Below, piece after piece: positions 54,121 through 64,000 of a stretch of 64,000 bases of DNA (the stretch's first letter is position 1; each line of letters starts with the position of its first letter). Source of the stretch: Amycolatopsis rifamycinica (GTDB lineage: Bacteria; Actinomycetota; Actinomycetes; Mycobacteriales; Pseudonocardiaceae). The position numbers and the translations under genes were made by a program. The notes under the pieces are model-generated. The model was not told where the DNA came from and did not search any database. It was given only the letters and a program-made list of their open reading frames with translations. The stretch is taken from the NCBI RefSeq assembly GCF_000695625.1, contig NZ_JMQI01000068.1, positions 1-64,000 on the forward strand, in the 5' to 3' direction.

Positions 54121-54232
54121 CCTGGTTACGGCCCCGGCTATCACGTAGTGCGACCGAAAGATCATCCGGTGGAGTCGCGACCGGACTCGAACAGCGCTAT
54201 CGCGGGTTCGCGATCCGGCTGAGGCTGAGCGC

Positions 54233-55390
54233 GTGCCAGAAACGCAGAAGACCCAGTCCGCGCTCGAAGCGCTGAAGTACCAGGGTGACCCGCTCGCCGA
54301 CGCCGTGATCGCCGACCTCGTGTCCAGCGGAACGACCCGGGCGGTGAACGAGGTGCTGGCCCGGTTCCGGGACAACGACCAGCCCATTCCCGAAGACCTG
54401 CCCGAGCCGGTACGCCGCTACCTCGTGGCCACGGACGCCCCACCGGCGTGGACGGACCTGAACCGCGTCGCCGCCGCGTACGAGTTCTTCGTGGACGACG
54501 GCGTGCACGTCGCTTCGGTGCTGTCGTTCGGCGCGATGGTCAACTGCTACGCCCAGCCACGTCCCTCTCGCGTGCTTTCGCTCACCCACCGGCTGAACCA
54601 GCCCCATCGCCGTCTGTCGGAAACCGCGCAGTTCGTGCTGCACCTCATGGGCAGCAACCCGTTCGGCTCCGGCGGCAGTTTCGTGCCCACGATCCAGAAG
54701 ACCCGGCTGATCCACGCGGCCGTGCGCTACTTCATCACCCACTCGGGCGAATGGGATGTGGCGGCGGACGGCGTGCCGCTGTGCCAGCAGGACATGCTGG
54801 GCGCGTTGCTCATCTTCTCCGTCCAGGTGATCGACGGGATGCGCCGCATCGGCGTCGCGGTGACCGACCGCGAAGCCGAGGATTACTACTACGTGTGGCG
54901 AGTGACGGGTGCCCTGCTCGGCATCCCCGCCGACGCCATGCCGGAGACTCTCGACGAGGCCCAAGCGCTGAACGCACGTCTCGTCGAGGCGAGTTACGGC
55001 CCGTCGGCGGAGGGGATCGAACTGACCCGCAATCTGCTGCGCCTGTACGAGAACCTGGTGCCGGGCAAGGCGTTCGACGGCGTGGTCGCCGCGATGGTCC
55101 GCCAGGTGGTGACCCCCCAGGTCGCCGACTGGCTGGAGGTGCCCCGTTCCCGGGGCTGGAGCCGCGCGGTGGACGCCGGCGCCCGCGCGATGCGGCTGCT
55201 GGAGCGATCGGAGGACCGAAGCCGCCTGGCCACGGCGGTCCTCGACAAGGCGGGCAGCCTCCTGCTGAGCGGAAGCGTCCGAACCCTGACGAACGGCCAG
55301 CCGACGGCGCTGACCATCCCCTCGGACCTGCGGGAGAAATGGCTCGCCGCCGGCGTCTGCCCGGTGGCCCCACCGAACCGCGGCCGTTGA
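54233..55390 (+). CDS. Oxygenase MpaB/Lcp-like family protein (DUF2236)
   Basis: This is a 385-aa helical protein of the family that includes mycophenolic-acid MpaB and latex-clearing heme oxygenases. VASVLSFGAMVNCYAQPR, LNQPHRRLSETAQFVLHLMG, KTRLIHAAVRYFI, and GMRRIGVAVTDREAEDYYYVWRVTGALLG carry the conserved Arg/His residues (heme ligation in relatives). No signal peptide is visible. The start is GTG 54233. It sits between tRNA-Ala and tRNA-Ile and interrupts the standard order, so it is probably a lineage-specific insertion. Confidence 0.8.
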   Translation: MPETQKTQSALEALKYQGDPLADAVIADLVSSGTTRAVNEVLARFRDNDQPIPEDLPEPVRRYLVATDAPPAWTDLNRVAAAYEFFVDDGVHVASVLSFGAMVNCYAQPRPSRVLSLTHRLNQPHRRLSETAQFVLHLMGSNPFGSGGSFVPTIQKTRLIHAAVRYFITHSGEWDVAADGVPLCQQDMLGALLIFSVQVIDGMRRIGVAVTDREAEDYYYVWRVTGALLGIPADAMPETLDEAQALNARLVEASYGPSAEGIELTRNLLRLYENLVPGKAFDGVVAAMVRQVVTPQVADWLEVPRSRGWSRAVDAGARAMRLLERSEDRSRLATAVLDKAGSLLLSGSVRTLTNGQPTALTIPSDLREKWLAAGVCPVAPPNRGR

Positions 55391-55395
55391 GAGGC

Positions 55396-55974
55396 TCACA
55401 ACCCGTTGACCCGTTCGATGAGCTCGTCGCGGTACTCCTGCGCCGCCCGAAATTCCGGTTCATCGCCGGTCGCCCGCTTCAACGCGCCTTCCAGGATCTT
55501 CAGGCCTTGGCGTTCATCACCGCGCGCATCCGCCTGCCTCGCGGCGTTCGCCATGGCTTTGGCGAGCTTGGTCCGCGCCTCGGCTTCCTCGGCGGCCTTG
55601 TGGATCCGGATCCAGTTGCCACCCGGATCGACGACGGTGAACCCGGTGTACCGATCGTTGCGCAGCCGCGGCCGGGTCATGCGCGGAATGCCGGAGGCAA
55701 GCAGTTTCCCGTGCACGGCCCGCATCCCTGCGGCAAAGGCCTCGAACAGTTCGCTGGTGTCGTCCACGATGACCAGGCACGTGCTGTACGACTGCGCCGG
55801 GTCGTAGCCGTCCATCCCGAAGAAGTGCAGGTTGATGTCTTCCCGCCGCACCGCGACGTGCGGGTTCGGCCGCGTTTGCCGATAGGTGATCTCGAAGCCG
55901 AGCATCTCGTAGAACGACGCGATCTCGTCGATGGACGGACAGGGCAGGAGCGGAATGGTCAGTTCGTTCGCCAT
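55396..55974 (-). CDS. VOC-family (glyoxalase/bleomycin-resistance) protein
   Basis: This is a 192-aa protein. Residues about 1-125 form a vicinal-oxygen-chelate domain (IPLLPCPSIDEIASFYEMLGFEITYRQ, HVAVRREDINLHFFGMDGYDP, FTVVDPGGNWIRI). Residues about 130-192 are helical with a TPR-like look (AKAMANAARQADARGDERQGLKILEGAL). Antibiotic-binding and isomerase roles are both known for the family. It converges on the MpaB gene 5 bases away. Confidence 0.85.
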   Translation of the reverse strand: MANELTIPLLPCPSIDEIASFYEMLGFEITYRQTRPNPHVAVRREDINLHFFGMDGYDPAQSYSTCLVIVDDTSELFEAFAAGMRAVHGKLLASGIPRMTRPRLRNDRYTGFTVVDPGGNWIRIHKAAEEAEARTKLAKAMANAARQADARGDERQGLKILEGALKRATGDEPEFRAAQEYRDELIERVNGL

Positions 55975-56309
55975 TGCCTGAAGCTAAGGCCGGATCCGCC
56001 GAAACGACACGGAGCTATTTGCTGGTGCGAACACCTGGCCGGTGTGACAGTTCAACTTCACCTTGGACGGCCGTCGACCACGAACGGGCCGCTTCGCCGG
56101 CGCACTCCCGACAATCGATCGGCGACTCGCTGAGAAAGCTGTTTCCGCCGGCGTCATCCTCACCAGCCACTCGCCGGACCGCGCGAATGTCGTGGGCATC
56201 GTCGTGGACGTGCAGGCAGCCGCCGTCGACTTGGAGCGGCAGTCACCGAGTTAGTCACCCAGGTCACGGAAAGCCCGGCTCGCGATACGCGAACCGGGCT
56301 TGACGTGCG
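55975..56309. other. 335-bp stretch without a supported gene
   Basis: This region between the VOC gene and tRNA-Ile has one weak open frame (56063-56254, plus) that would need a TTG start without a ribosome site. No promoter, repeat or RNA is recognised. It may be gene remnant. Confidence 0.5.
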
Positions 56310-56383
56310 TGGGCCTACCAGGACTTGAACCTGGGACCTCTTCGTTATCAGCGAAGCGCTCTAACCGCCTGAGCTATAGGCCC
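56310..56383 (-). tRNA. tRNA-Ile (anticodon GAT)
   Basis: The 74-nt gene has a perfect acceptor GGGCCTA/TAGGCCC and discriminator A. The anticodon loop CTGATAA gives GAT. The D-arm is TAGCTCAGGCGGTTAGAGC and the T-arm GGTTCAAGTCC. It is 49 bases downstream of the DUF3566 gene, the position of ileT near gyrA. Confidence 0.97.
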
Positions 56384-56432
56384 TCGAACGAGGAGAACTT
56401 TACAGGACCCCCGAAGGGGCCCTGCAACCGGG

Positions 56433-57077
56433 TCACTCTCGTTCGGAGAGAGTGACCTCCAGGCCTCCCGCCAGGTCCGCCGAGACGTTGTAGATGAACG
56501 CGCTCACCGTGGCCAGTGCCGAGACCAGGACGATGTTGATCGCGCCCAGGATGGCCGCGATGCCGAACACGCGGCCCGCGCTGATCAGGGGTTCTGCCGA
56601 GGCGTTGGCTCCCTCGCCGCCTACCAGGGAGGAATACGTTCCGTTCAGCTTGTCCCAGACGCCCATTCCGTCCAGGACCGTGTACAGGACTCCGACCGCC
56701 ACCAGCCAGACGAAGAACATCGCGACGCCCAGGACCAGGGACAACTTGAGGACCGACCACGGGTCGAACCGCTTCACCTGGAGGGAGGCGCGGCGGGGGC
56801 CGCGGCCTGGGCGGCGCAGCGCGCTCGGGCGAGCTCGCTGCGCCGATGCCGGGGGGACCTCGCCGCTCGGGGGGGTGTCGCCGGTGGCTCCGCCGAACAG
56901 GCGGGGGGCCGCGCTGCCCGTCACCACCGGGCGTTCGGCGGCTGCTGCGGGCTGCACCTCCTCCGTGGCCAGCTTGACCGTCGCTTCGGCGTCGCCTTCC
57001 TTGTCGACCCGCTGCCAGGGCGGGCTCGCCGGCGTTCCGTTCGAACCCGCTGCCTCGGGATTGTCGGTCGGTGTCAC
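56433..57077 (-). CDS. DUF3566 transmembrane protein downstream of gyrA
   Basis: This is a 214-aa membrane protein. A disordered N-terminus of about 100 residues (Pro/Ala/Arg-rich) precedes the DUF3566 domain: RASLQVKRFDPWSVLKLSLVLGVAMFFVWLVAVGVLYTVLDGMGVWDKLN, then FGIAAILGAINIVLVSALATVSAFIYNVSADLAGGLEVTL. Two helices are clear. It corresponds to mycobacterial Rv0007 and lies 50 bases after gyrA, on the same strand. Function is unknown. Confidence 0.92.
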   Translation of the reverse strand: MTPTDNPEAAGSNGTPASPPWQRVDKEGDAEATVKLATEEVQPAAAAERPVVTGSAAPRLFGGATGDTPPSGEVPPASAQRARPSALRRPGRGPRRASLQVKRFDPWSVLKLSLVLGVAMFFVWLVAVGVLYTVLDGMGVWDKLNGTYSSLVGGEGANASAEPLISAGRVFGIAAILGAINIVLVSALATVSAFIYNVSADLAGGLEVTLSERE

Positions 57078-57127
57078 GAAGAGTCAGTCCTTACCCGTGC
57101 CGTGGGGCGCTGTCCGTAGTTGTGAAC

Positions 57128-59674
<2,547 letters not shown>

Positions 59675-59724
59675 GAGGTCCTTCTCGGGTGCGTGGGCCT
59701 GGCGGGACGAAGAACGAGGGACGC

Positions 59725-61692
59725 CTACACGTCCAGGAAGCGCACGTCCTTGGCGTTGCGCGTGATGAACGAGCGGCGGGCCTCGACGTCCTCGCCCATC
59801 AGGACCGAGAACAGCTCGTCGGCCTGGGCGGCGTCGTCGAGGGTGACCTGGCCCAGCAGCCGGTTGGCCGGGTCCATCGTGGTCTCCCACAGCTCTTCGG
59901 CGTTCATCTCGCCGAGACCCTTGTAGCGCTGGATCGCGTCGTCCTTCGGGAGCCGCTTGCCGGCCTCGACGCCCGCCTGGATGACGGCGTCGCGCTCGCG
60001 GTCGGAGTAGGCGTACTCCGGCTCGGCCCGCGGCCACTTGATCTTGTACAGCGGCGGCCGCGACAGGAAGACGTGGCCGTGCTCGATCAGCGGCGTCATG
60101 AACCGGAACAGCAGGGTGAGCAGCAGCGTGGTGATGTGCTGGCCGTCGACGTCGGCGTCGGCCATCAGCACGATCTTGTGGTAGCGCAGCTTCTGGAGGT
60201 CGAACTCGTCGTGGATGCCGGTGCCGAGCGCGGTGATCAGCGACTGGACCTCGGTGTTCTTGAGGACGCGGTCGATGCGGGCCTTCTCGACGTTGATGAT
60301 CTTGCCGCGGATCGGCAGGATCGCCTGGTACATCGAGTCGCGGCCCTCCTTGGCGGAGCCGCCGGCCGAGTCACCCTCGACGATGTAGAGCTCGCACTCC
60401 TCCGGCTTGGTGGAGCGGCAGTCCTTGAGCTTGCCGGGCAGGCCGCCGATGTCGAGCGCGCCCTTGCGGCGGACCAGGTCACGCGCCTTGCGCGCGGCCA
60501 TCCGGGCCTGGGCCGAGGAGATCGACTTGTTGATGATCGTCTTCGCCTCGGTGGGGTTGCGCTCGAACCAGTCCGCCAGCCACTCGTTCGACGTCTGCTG
60601 CACGAACGTCTTCGCCTCGCTGTTGCCCAGCTTGGTCTTGGTCTGGCCCTCGAACTGCGGCTCGGACAGCTTGATCGAGACGATCGCGGCGAGACCCTCG
60701 CGCACGTCGTCACCGGTCAGGTTCGCGTCCTTCTCCTTGAGCAGCTTCTTGTCGCGCGCGTACGCGTTGACGACGCGGGTCAGCGCGGCGCGGAAGCCCT
60801 CTTCGTGGGTGCCGCCTTCGTGGGTGTTGATCGTGTTGGCGAACGTGTACACCGACGGCGTGAAGCCGTTGTTCCACTGCATGGCGACCTCGACCTCGAG
60901 GCCGGTGCCCTTGGCCTCGAAGGAGATCACGCTGGAGTGGATCGGGTCCTTGCTGCCGTTGATGTGCTTGACGAAGTCTTCGAGCCCGCCCGGGTAGCAG
61001 TAGGTCTTCTCCTTGACCCGCGCGACCTTGCCCTCGGCGTCCGCCTCGGTCTCCTCGTCGGCGACGCGCTCGTCGCGCAGGGACAGCGTCAGCCCCTTGT
61101 TGAGGAACGCCATCTCCTGGAGCCGGCGCGAGATGGTCTCGAAGTTGTACGTCGTGGTCTCGAAGATGTTGCCGTCGGCCCAGAACGTGATCGTGGTGCC
61201 GGTCTCGTCCGCCGGGCCGAGGTCCTCGAGCGGGCCGGGGACCTGGTCGGTGTACTCCTGGCGCCAGCTGCGGCCGCCGTACTTGACCTCGGCGAGCAGC
61301 TTCGTCGACAGCGCGTTCACCACGGAGACGCCAACGCCGTGCAGGCCGCCGGACACCGCGTAGGAGTCGCTGTCGAACTTGCCGCCCGCGTGGAGCACGG
61401 TGAGCACGACCTCGAGGGTCGGCTTCTGCTCCTTGGGGTGCATGTCGACCGGGATGCCGCGGCCGTCGTCGACGACGCGCACCCCGCCGTCGGCGAGGAG
61501 GGTAACCTCGACCTTGGTGGCGTACCCGGCCATCGCTTCGTCGACGGAGTTGTCGACGACCTCCTGGACGAGGTGGTGCAGGCCGCGTTCACCGGTGGAA
61601 CCGATGTACATGCCGGGGCGCTTGCGGACCGCTTCGAGGCCTTCGAGCACCGTGATCGACGACGCGTTGTACTCGTGCTTGTTCTCGGTCAC
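59725..61692 (-). CDS. gyrB: DNA gyrase subunit B
   Basis: This is the 655-aa ATPase subunit of gyrase. GHKL motifs are EVVDNSVDEAMAG, DDGRGIPVDMHP, and GGLHGVGVSVVNAL. TOPRIM has EGDSAGGSA and DADVDGQHI. The C-terminal KGLGEMNAEELWETTMDP is present. GTG 61692 is preferred over ATG 61767 because GAGGAG lies 11 bases upstream and a TACACT -10-like sequence (minus strand, 61741-61746) lies inside the longer frame. The 196-base upstream gap has no gene. Confidence 0.98.
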   Translation of the reverse strand: MTENKHEYNASSITVLEGLEAVRKRPGMYIGSTGERGLHHLVQEVVDNSVDEAMAGYATKVEVTLLADGGVRVVDDGRGIPVDMHPKEQKPTLEVVLTVLHAGGKFDSDSYAVSGGLHGVGVSVVNALSTKLLAEVKYGGRSWRQEYTDQVPGPLEDLGPADETGTTITFWADGNIFETTTYNFETISRRLQEMAFLNKGLTLSLRDERVADEETEADAEGKVARVKEKTYCYPGGLEDFVKHINGSKDPIHSSVISFEAKGTGLEVEVAMQWNNGFTPSVYTFANTINTHEGGTHEEGFRAALTRVVNAYARDKKLLKEKDANLTGDDVREGLAAIVSIKLSEPQFEGQTKTKLGNSEAKTFVQQTSNEWLADWFERNPTEAKTIINKSISSAQARMAARKARDLVRRKGALDIGGLPGKLKDCRSTKPEECELYIVEGDSAGGSAKEGRDSMYQAILPIRGKIINVEKARIDRVLKNTEVQSLITALGTGIHDEFDLQKLRYHKIVLMADADVDGQHITTLLLTLLFRFMTPLIEHGHVFLSRPPLYKIKWPRAEPEYAYSDRERDAVIQAGVEAGKRLPKDDAIQRYKGLGEMNAEELWETTMDPANRLLGQVTLDDAAQADELFSVLMGEDVEARRSFITRNAKDVRFLDV

Positions 61693-61888
61693 CGGCGTTG
61701 TTTCTCCTCGTCTCGCCCGAGCGGACGCTCGCTCTCCTCCAGTGTACTTGGCCGCGTCCGCTGACATGCGGCAAGGACACCCCTGAACGCGTCACAGACG
61801 GACGAAATCGGTTCGAGCCGAGTCTTGACGTATCTCGGGAGGCCTGGATGCGTTCTCGGGGCTTTCACCGAGCATCGCGCAACCCGGG

Positions 61889-62623
61889 TCAGCCGTACGT
61901 GTCACGGGGGCCGCGGCCGGGCACGTGGCGAGGCCCTTTCCGCCAGCTCGGGGCGGTGGGCCCCTGGATCCGCATCCGCTTGACGACGCCGTTGCCGACC
62001 CCCGCCGCGATCTTGGCCAGCAGCTTTCCCTGCAGCAACCGGAGCTGGGTCGCCCACGCCGTCGAGCTGGCGCGGACGGTGAGCTCGCCGTCCTTGAGCG
62101 CGACCGGCTGCGCGTGCTCGGCGACGTCTTCGCCGACCAGCCGCGACCACTGGGCGAAGACGCGGGCGCTCGTGACGTTCTCGTTCCAGCCGCGGTCCCG
62201 CATCAGCCGGGAAACGAGCTGACCGAGTGGCTGCGGGTCGCGCGCGTCGGCACCCGGTCCCGACCAGCGGCGACGCCGGGGGTTCTGCCCGCCGCCGACC
62301 GCGGGACGACGGCGGCCGGGCGGAACGCCCCGCTCCTTCGCCTTGGCCTTCGCGGCCTCGAGCGCGGCGTGGGCGAGGTCGCGCCCGGTCGGCGGCGTCT
62401 CATTCGGCGGAACGTCGCCATCACGCTCGGTACCAGAAGGAACCTTGGTGTCGTTTTTAGGCGTTTTACGCCACCCATTTGGTGGTACGGTCACGGGCAG
62501 CGATAACTCATTCACCGTGTTATCCACACTGTCCACAGGGTTGTCCCCAGATCGGGTGCTGTTTGCGCGGCCCGTCACCCGGCGTGTTCGATCGCTCTGC
62601 TCAGCCACGCGTGATCTCACCAT
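61889..62623 (-). CDS. DUF721 (DciA-like) protein
   Basis: This is a protein of up to 244 aa between recF and gyrB. The C-terminal half (about residues 125-225) is the DUF721 domain, LGQLVSRLMRDRGWNENVTSARVFAQWSRLVGEDVAEHAQP and LTVRASSTAWATQLRLLQGKLLAKI. Relatives include DciA, which loads the replicative helicase in many bacteria lacking DnaC (known). The N-terminal 100 residues are disordered and basic. ATG 62623 overlaps recF by 23 bases; GTG 62608 is an alternative. Its 5' end contains three DnaA-box-like repeats. Confidence 0.92.
   Translation of the reverse strand: MVRSRVAEQSDRTRRVTGRANSTRSGDNPVDSVDNTVNELSLPVTVPPNGWRKTPKNDTKVPSGTERDGDVPPNETPPTGRDLAHAALEAAKAKAKERGVPPGRRRPAVGGGQNPRRRRWSGPGADARDPQPLGQLVSRLMRDRGWNENVTSARVFAQWSRLVGEDVAEHAQPVALKDGELTVRASSTAWATQLRLLQGKLLAKIAAGVGNGVVKRMRIQGPTAPSWRKGPRHVPGRGPRDTYG
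62520..62549 (+). promoter_or_regulatory. Cluster of three DnaA boxes inside the DUF721 gene
   Basis: TTATCCACA (62520-62528, perfect), CTGTCCACA (62529-62537, one mismatch to TTGTCCACA) and TTGTCCCCA (62541-62549, one mismatch to TTGTCCACA) lie in the same orientation. The minus-strand codons used here (CCT, AGT, GAT) are uncommon in this DNA, which suggests selection on the DNA sequence. Confidence 0.75.
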
Positions 62624-63755
62624 CCGCCACCGTGAACCGCTGACCGGCCAGCTCTCCGGGCACGTCTTCGTCGACCGCGGCGGTCACCAGCACCTGTTCG
62701 GCGCTCGCGGCCACCTCGGCCAGCCGGGCCCGGCGCTTGCGGTCCAGCTCGGCGAACACGTCGTCGAGCAGCAGCACCGGCTCGCCGGCCTCCGCGCGCA
62801 GCAGCTCGTAGCTGCCGAGCCGCAGCGCCAGCGCGAACGACCACGACTCGCCGTGACTCGCGTAGCCCTTGGCCGGTGCCTGGCCCAGGATCAGCTCCAG
62901 TTCGTCCCGGTGTGGGCCGACCAGGCTGATGCCGCGCTCGAGCTCCGCCTTGCGGGCCTCGCCCAGCGCTGTGAGTAAGACGTCCTTCAGCACCTCGGGT
63001 TGCGCCCGTTCGCCGTCCGGTACGCCGTACTTTTCCGGCAGGGCGGCCCCCAGCGACGACCGGTAGGCGATCTTCGCCGGACGCGAGTCGGGCGCGACCC
63101 CCATGTACGCCGAAGCCGCGTACGGCGCGAGGTCGGCGACGAGGTTCAGGCGCGCGGCCAGCAGCTCCGCGCCCGCCACCGCCAGGTGGTCGTCCCAGAC
63201 CTCGAGCGTCGACAGCGCGTACGGGTCTTCACGGCCCGTACGTCGTTTGCCAGCCGTCTTGAGCAGGGCGTTCCGCTGCTTCAGCACCTTCTCGTAGTCC
63301 GCCCGGACCCCGGCGTACCGCGGCGCGCGCAGCACCAGCAGCTCGTCGAGGAACCGGCGCCGCTCACCCGGGTCGCCCCGCACGAGCGCGAGGTCCTCCG
63401 GGGAGAACAACACCGTGCGCAGGATCCCGAGCACGTCACGCGGACGGCCGACCGCCCCGCGGTTGACCCGGGCGCGGTTGGCCCGGCCGGCCGTGATCTC
63501 GAGCTCGACGGTCAGCTCGCGGTCTTCGTTGACCACCGCGACCCGCACCAGCGCGCGCTCGCAGCCGTGCCGGATCAGCGGCGCGTCCGTCGCGACGCGG
63601 TGCGAGCCCAGCGTCGCGACGTACCCGATCGCCTCCAGCAAGTTGGTCTTGCCGCGGCCGTTCTGGCCGACCAGCACGGTCGGTCCCGGTTCCAGCGCGA
63701 GATCGGCCTGCGGCCAGGAGCGGAAGTCGGTGACCTGCAGGTGGCGCAGATACAC
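62601..63755 (-). CDS. recF: DNA replication and repair protein RecF
   Basis: This is a 384-aa SMC-like ATPase that helps load RecA at gaps. Walker A is VGQNGRGKTN (about residues 29-38), the signature region is LVGPHRDELEL with YASHGESWSFALALRL, and Walker B is PVLLLDDVFAELD. MYLRHLQVTDFRSW is the normal start (GTG 63755). It begins 10 bases after the gnd-type stop and overlaps the DUF721 gene, so the genes form an operon with dnaN probably further upstream. Confidence 0.98.
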   Translation of the reverse strand: MYLRHLQVTDFRSWPQADLALEPGPTVLVGQNGRGKTNLLEAIGYVATLGSHRVATDAPLIRHGCERALVRVAVVNEDRELTVELEITAGRANRARVNRGAVGRPRDVLGILRTVLFSPEDLALVRGDPGERRRFLDELLVLRAPRYAGVRADYEKVLKQRNALLKTAGKRRTGREDPYALSTLEVWDDHLAVAGAELLAARLNLVADLAPYAASAYMGVAPDSRPAKIAYRSSLGAALPEKYGVPDGERAQPEVLKDVLLTALGEARKAELERGISLVGPHRDELELILGQAPAKGYASHGESWSFALALRLGSYELLRAEAGEPVLLLDDVFAELDRKRRARLAEVAASAEQVLVTAAVDEDVPGELAGQRFTVADGEITRG

Positions 63756-63765
63756 CAGGGGCTCC

Positions 63766-64000
63766 CTATCCGCCGACCTTCTTCACGGCGTGCCCGCCGA
63801 ACTGGTTGCGCAGCGCGGCGACCGCGCGCATCGCGGCCGAGTGCTCCTGCCGCGAAGCGAACCGCGCGAACAGCGCCGCCGAGATGACCGGCGCCGGCAC
63901 CGCGTTGTTGATCGCCTCTTCCAGCGTCCAGCGCCCTTCGCCCGAGTCCTCGACGTAGCCCTCGAGGTCGTCGAGCTCCGGGTCCTCGTCGAGCGCGCGC
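63766..64000 (-). CDS. gnd: 6-phosphogluconate dehydrogenase (decarboxylating), partial C-terminus
   Basis: About 78 codons of the C-terminus are visible before the right edge: LEGYVEDSGEGRWTLEEAI, VPAPVISAALFARFASRQ, and NQFGGHAVKKVGG at the stop. These match the C-terminal helices of the short (YqeC/GndA-type) 6-phosphogluconate dehydrogenase, a pentose-phosphate enzyme making ribulose 5-phosphate and NAD(P)H. A gnd gene between dnaN and recF is usual in actinobacteria, which supports the call. Confidence 0.92.
   Translation of the reverse strand, partial: RALDEDPELDDLEGYVEDSGEGRWTLEEAINNAVPAPVISAALFARFASRQEHSAAMRAVAALRNQFGGHAVKKVGG

Larger units (their letters stand above)
53808..54232. 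other. 425-bp intergenic region with two perfect inverted repeats
   Basis: No gene is supported here. The region separates the divergent DLW-39 and MpaB genes and contains the 20-bp palindrome at 53883-53902 and the 13-bp-stem hairpin at 54085-54120. Any promoters for the two genes must also be here. Confidence 0.7.

Noticed and set aside
56063..56254. 63-codon open frame between the VOC gene and tRNA-Ile
   Set aside because: It would need a TTG start with no ribosome site, has no recognised similarity, and the upstream frame is closed by a TGA 18 bases earlier.
53536..56383. Prophage or integrative element at the tRNA genes
   Set aside because: No integrase, transposase or duplicated tRNA ends were found anywhere in the window.
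61692..61767. Longer gyrB start at ATG 61767
   Set aside because: It lacks a ribosome site, adds a low-complexity Ala/Arg segment, and includes the probable promoter -10; GTG 61692 has GAGGAG upstream.

Overview
The window is very GC-rich, uses GTG (and one TTG) starts freely, and is packed with actinobacterial markers: crgA, a DLW-39-type peptide, a SARP regulator, pknA/pknB with PASTA repeats, class E and F sortases, and an IdeR-type iron box. The order recF - DUF721 - gyrB - gyrA - DUF3566 - tRNA-Ile - tRNA-Ala - DLW-39 - ppiA - PH protein - crgA - pabA/trpG - pknB - pknA - pbpA - rodA - pstP - fhaB - fhaA - tRNA-Leu is the origin-proximal segment of the actinobacterial chromosome, known from Mycobacterium tuberculosis Rv0003-Rv0020c, read here in reverse. 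The protein style and the insertions suggest a Pseudonocardiaceae member such as Amycolatopsis (inference). dnaN, dnaA and oriC should lie just beyond the right edge.

Layout. 1-8588: a catabolic and uptake operon (solute-binding protein, two permeases, two ATPases, aldehyde dehydrogenase, SDR, amidase), chained by ATGA/GTGA overlaps and divergent from a FadR-type GntR repressor, with a perfect 15-bp palindrome between them. 8599-19109: secreted and envelope functions: a patatin phospholipase, two paralogous pairs of class F sortase plus a Ser/Thr-rich secreted protein, a PLP gamma-lyase family enzyme, a penicillin acylase-discoidin fusion, an FKBP, and two tandem trypsins. 19306-28992: tRNA-Leu and the fhaA-fhaB-pstP-rodA-pbpA-pknA-pknB operon that couples Ser/Thr phosphorylation to cell-wall growth. 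29045-38976: an ABC transporter coupled to pabA/trpG, an iron-boxed fprA, a two-component system divergent from an ABC-2 exporter, an SCO5389-family protein, an LLM oxidoreductase and a small phosphatase. 39030-47394: class E sortase with a 51-aa membrane partner, crgA, PH protein, rhomboid, ppiA, and several small conserved or unknown proteins. 47372-53517: a P450, a large SARP regulator and a DrrAB-type exporter. 53536-64000: tRNA-Ala, DLW-39, an MpaB-family protein, a VOC protein, tRNA-Ile, and the gyrase/recF block, ending in a truncated gnd-type gene.

The most notable non-coding signals are: (i) two sets of three 8-bp direct repeats with an 11-bp period, one between the P450 and SARP genes and one upstream of drrA, which suggest a self-contained SARP regulon; (ii) a perfect 22-bp palindrome with the ParB-site core TTTCACGTGAAA inside an ABC ATPase gene, and a perfect 20-bp related palindrome at 53.9 kb; (iii) DnaA-box clusters at 40.79 kb and 62.52 kb; (iv) an IdeR box at fprA. 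All calls were made by reading the sequence. No database search or computation was run.
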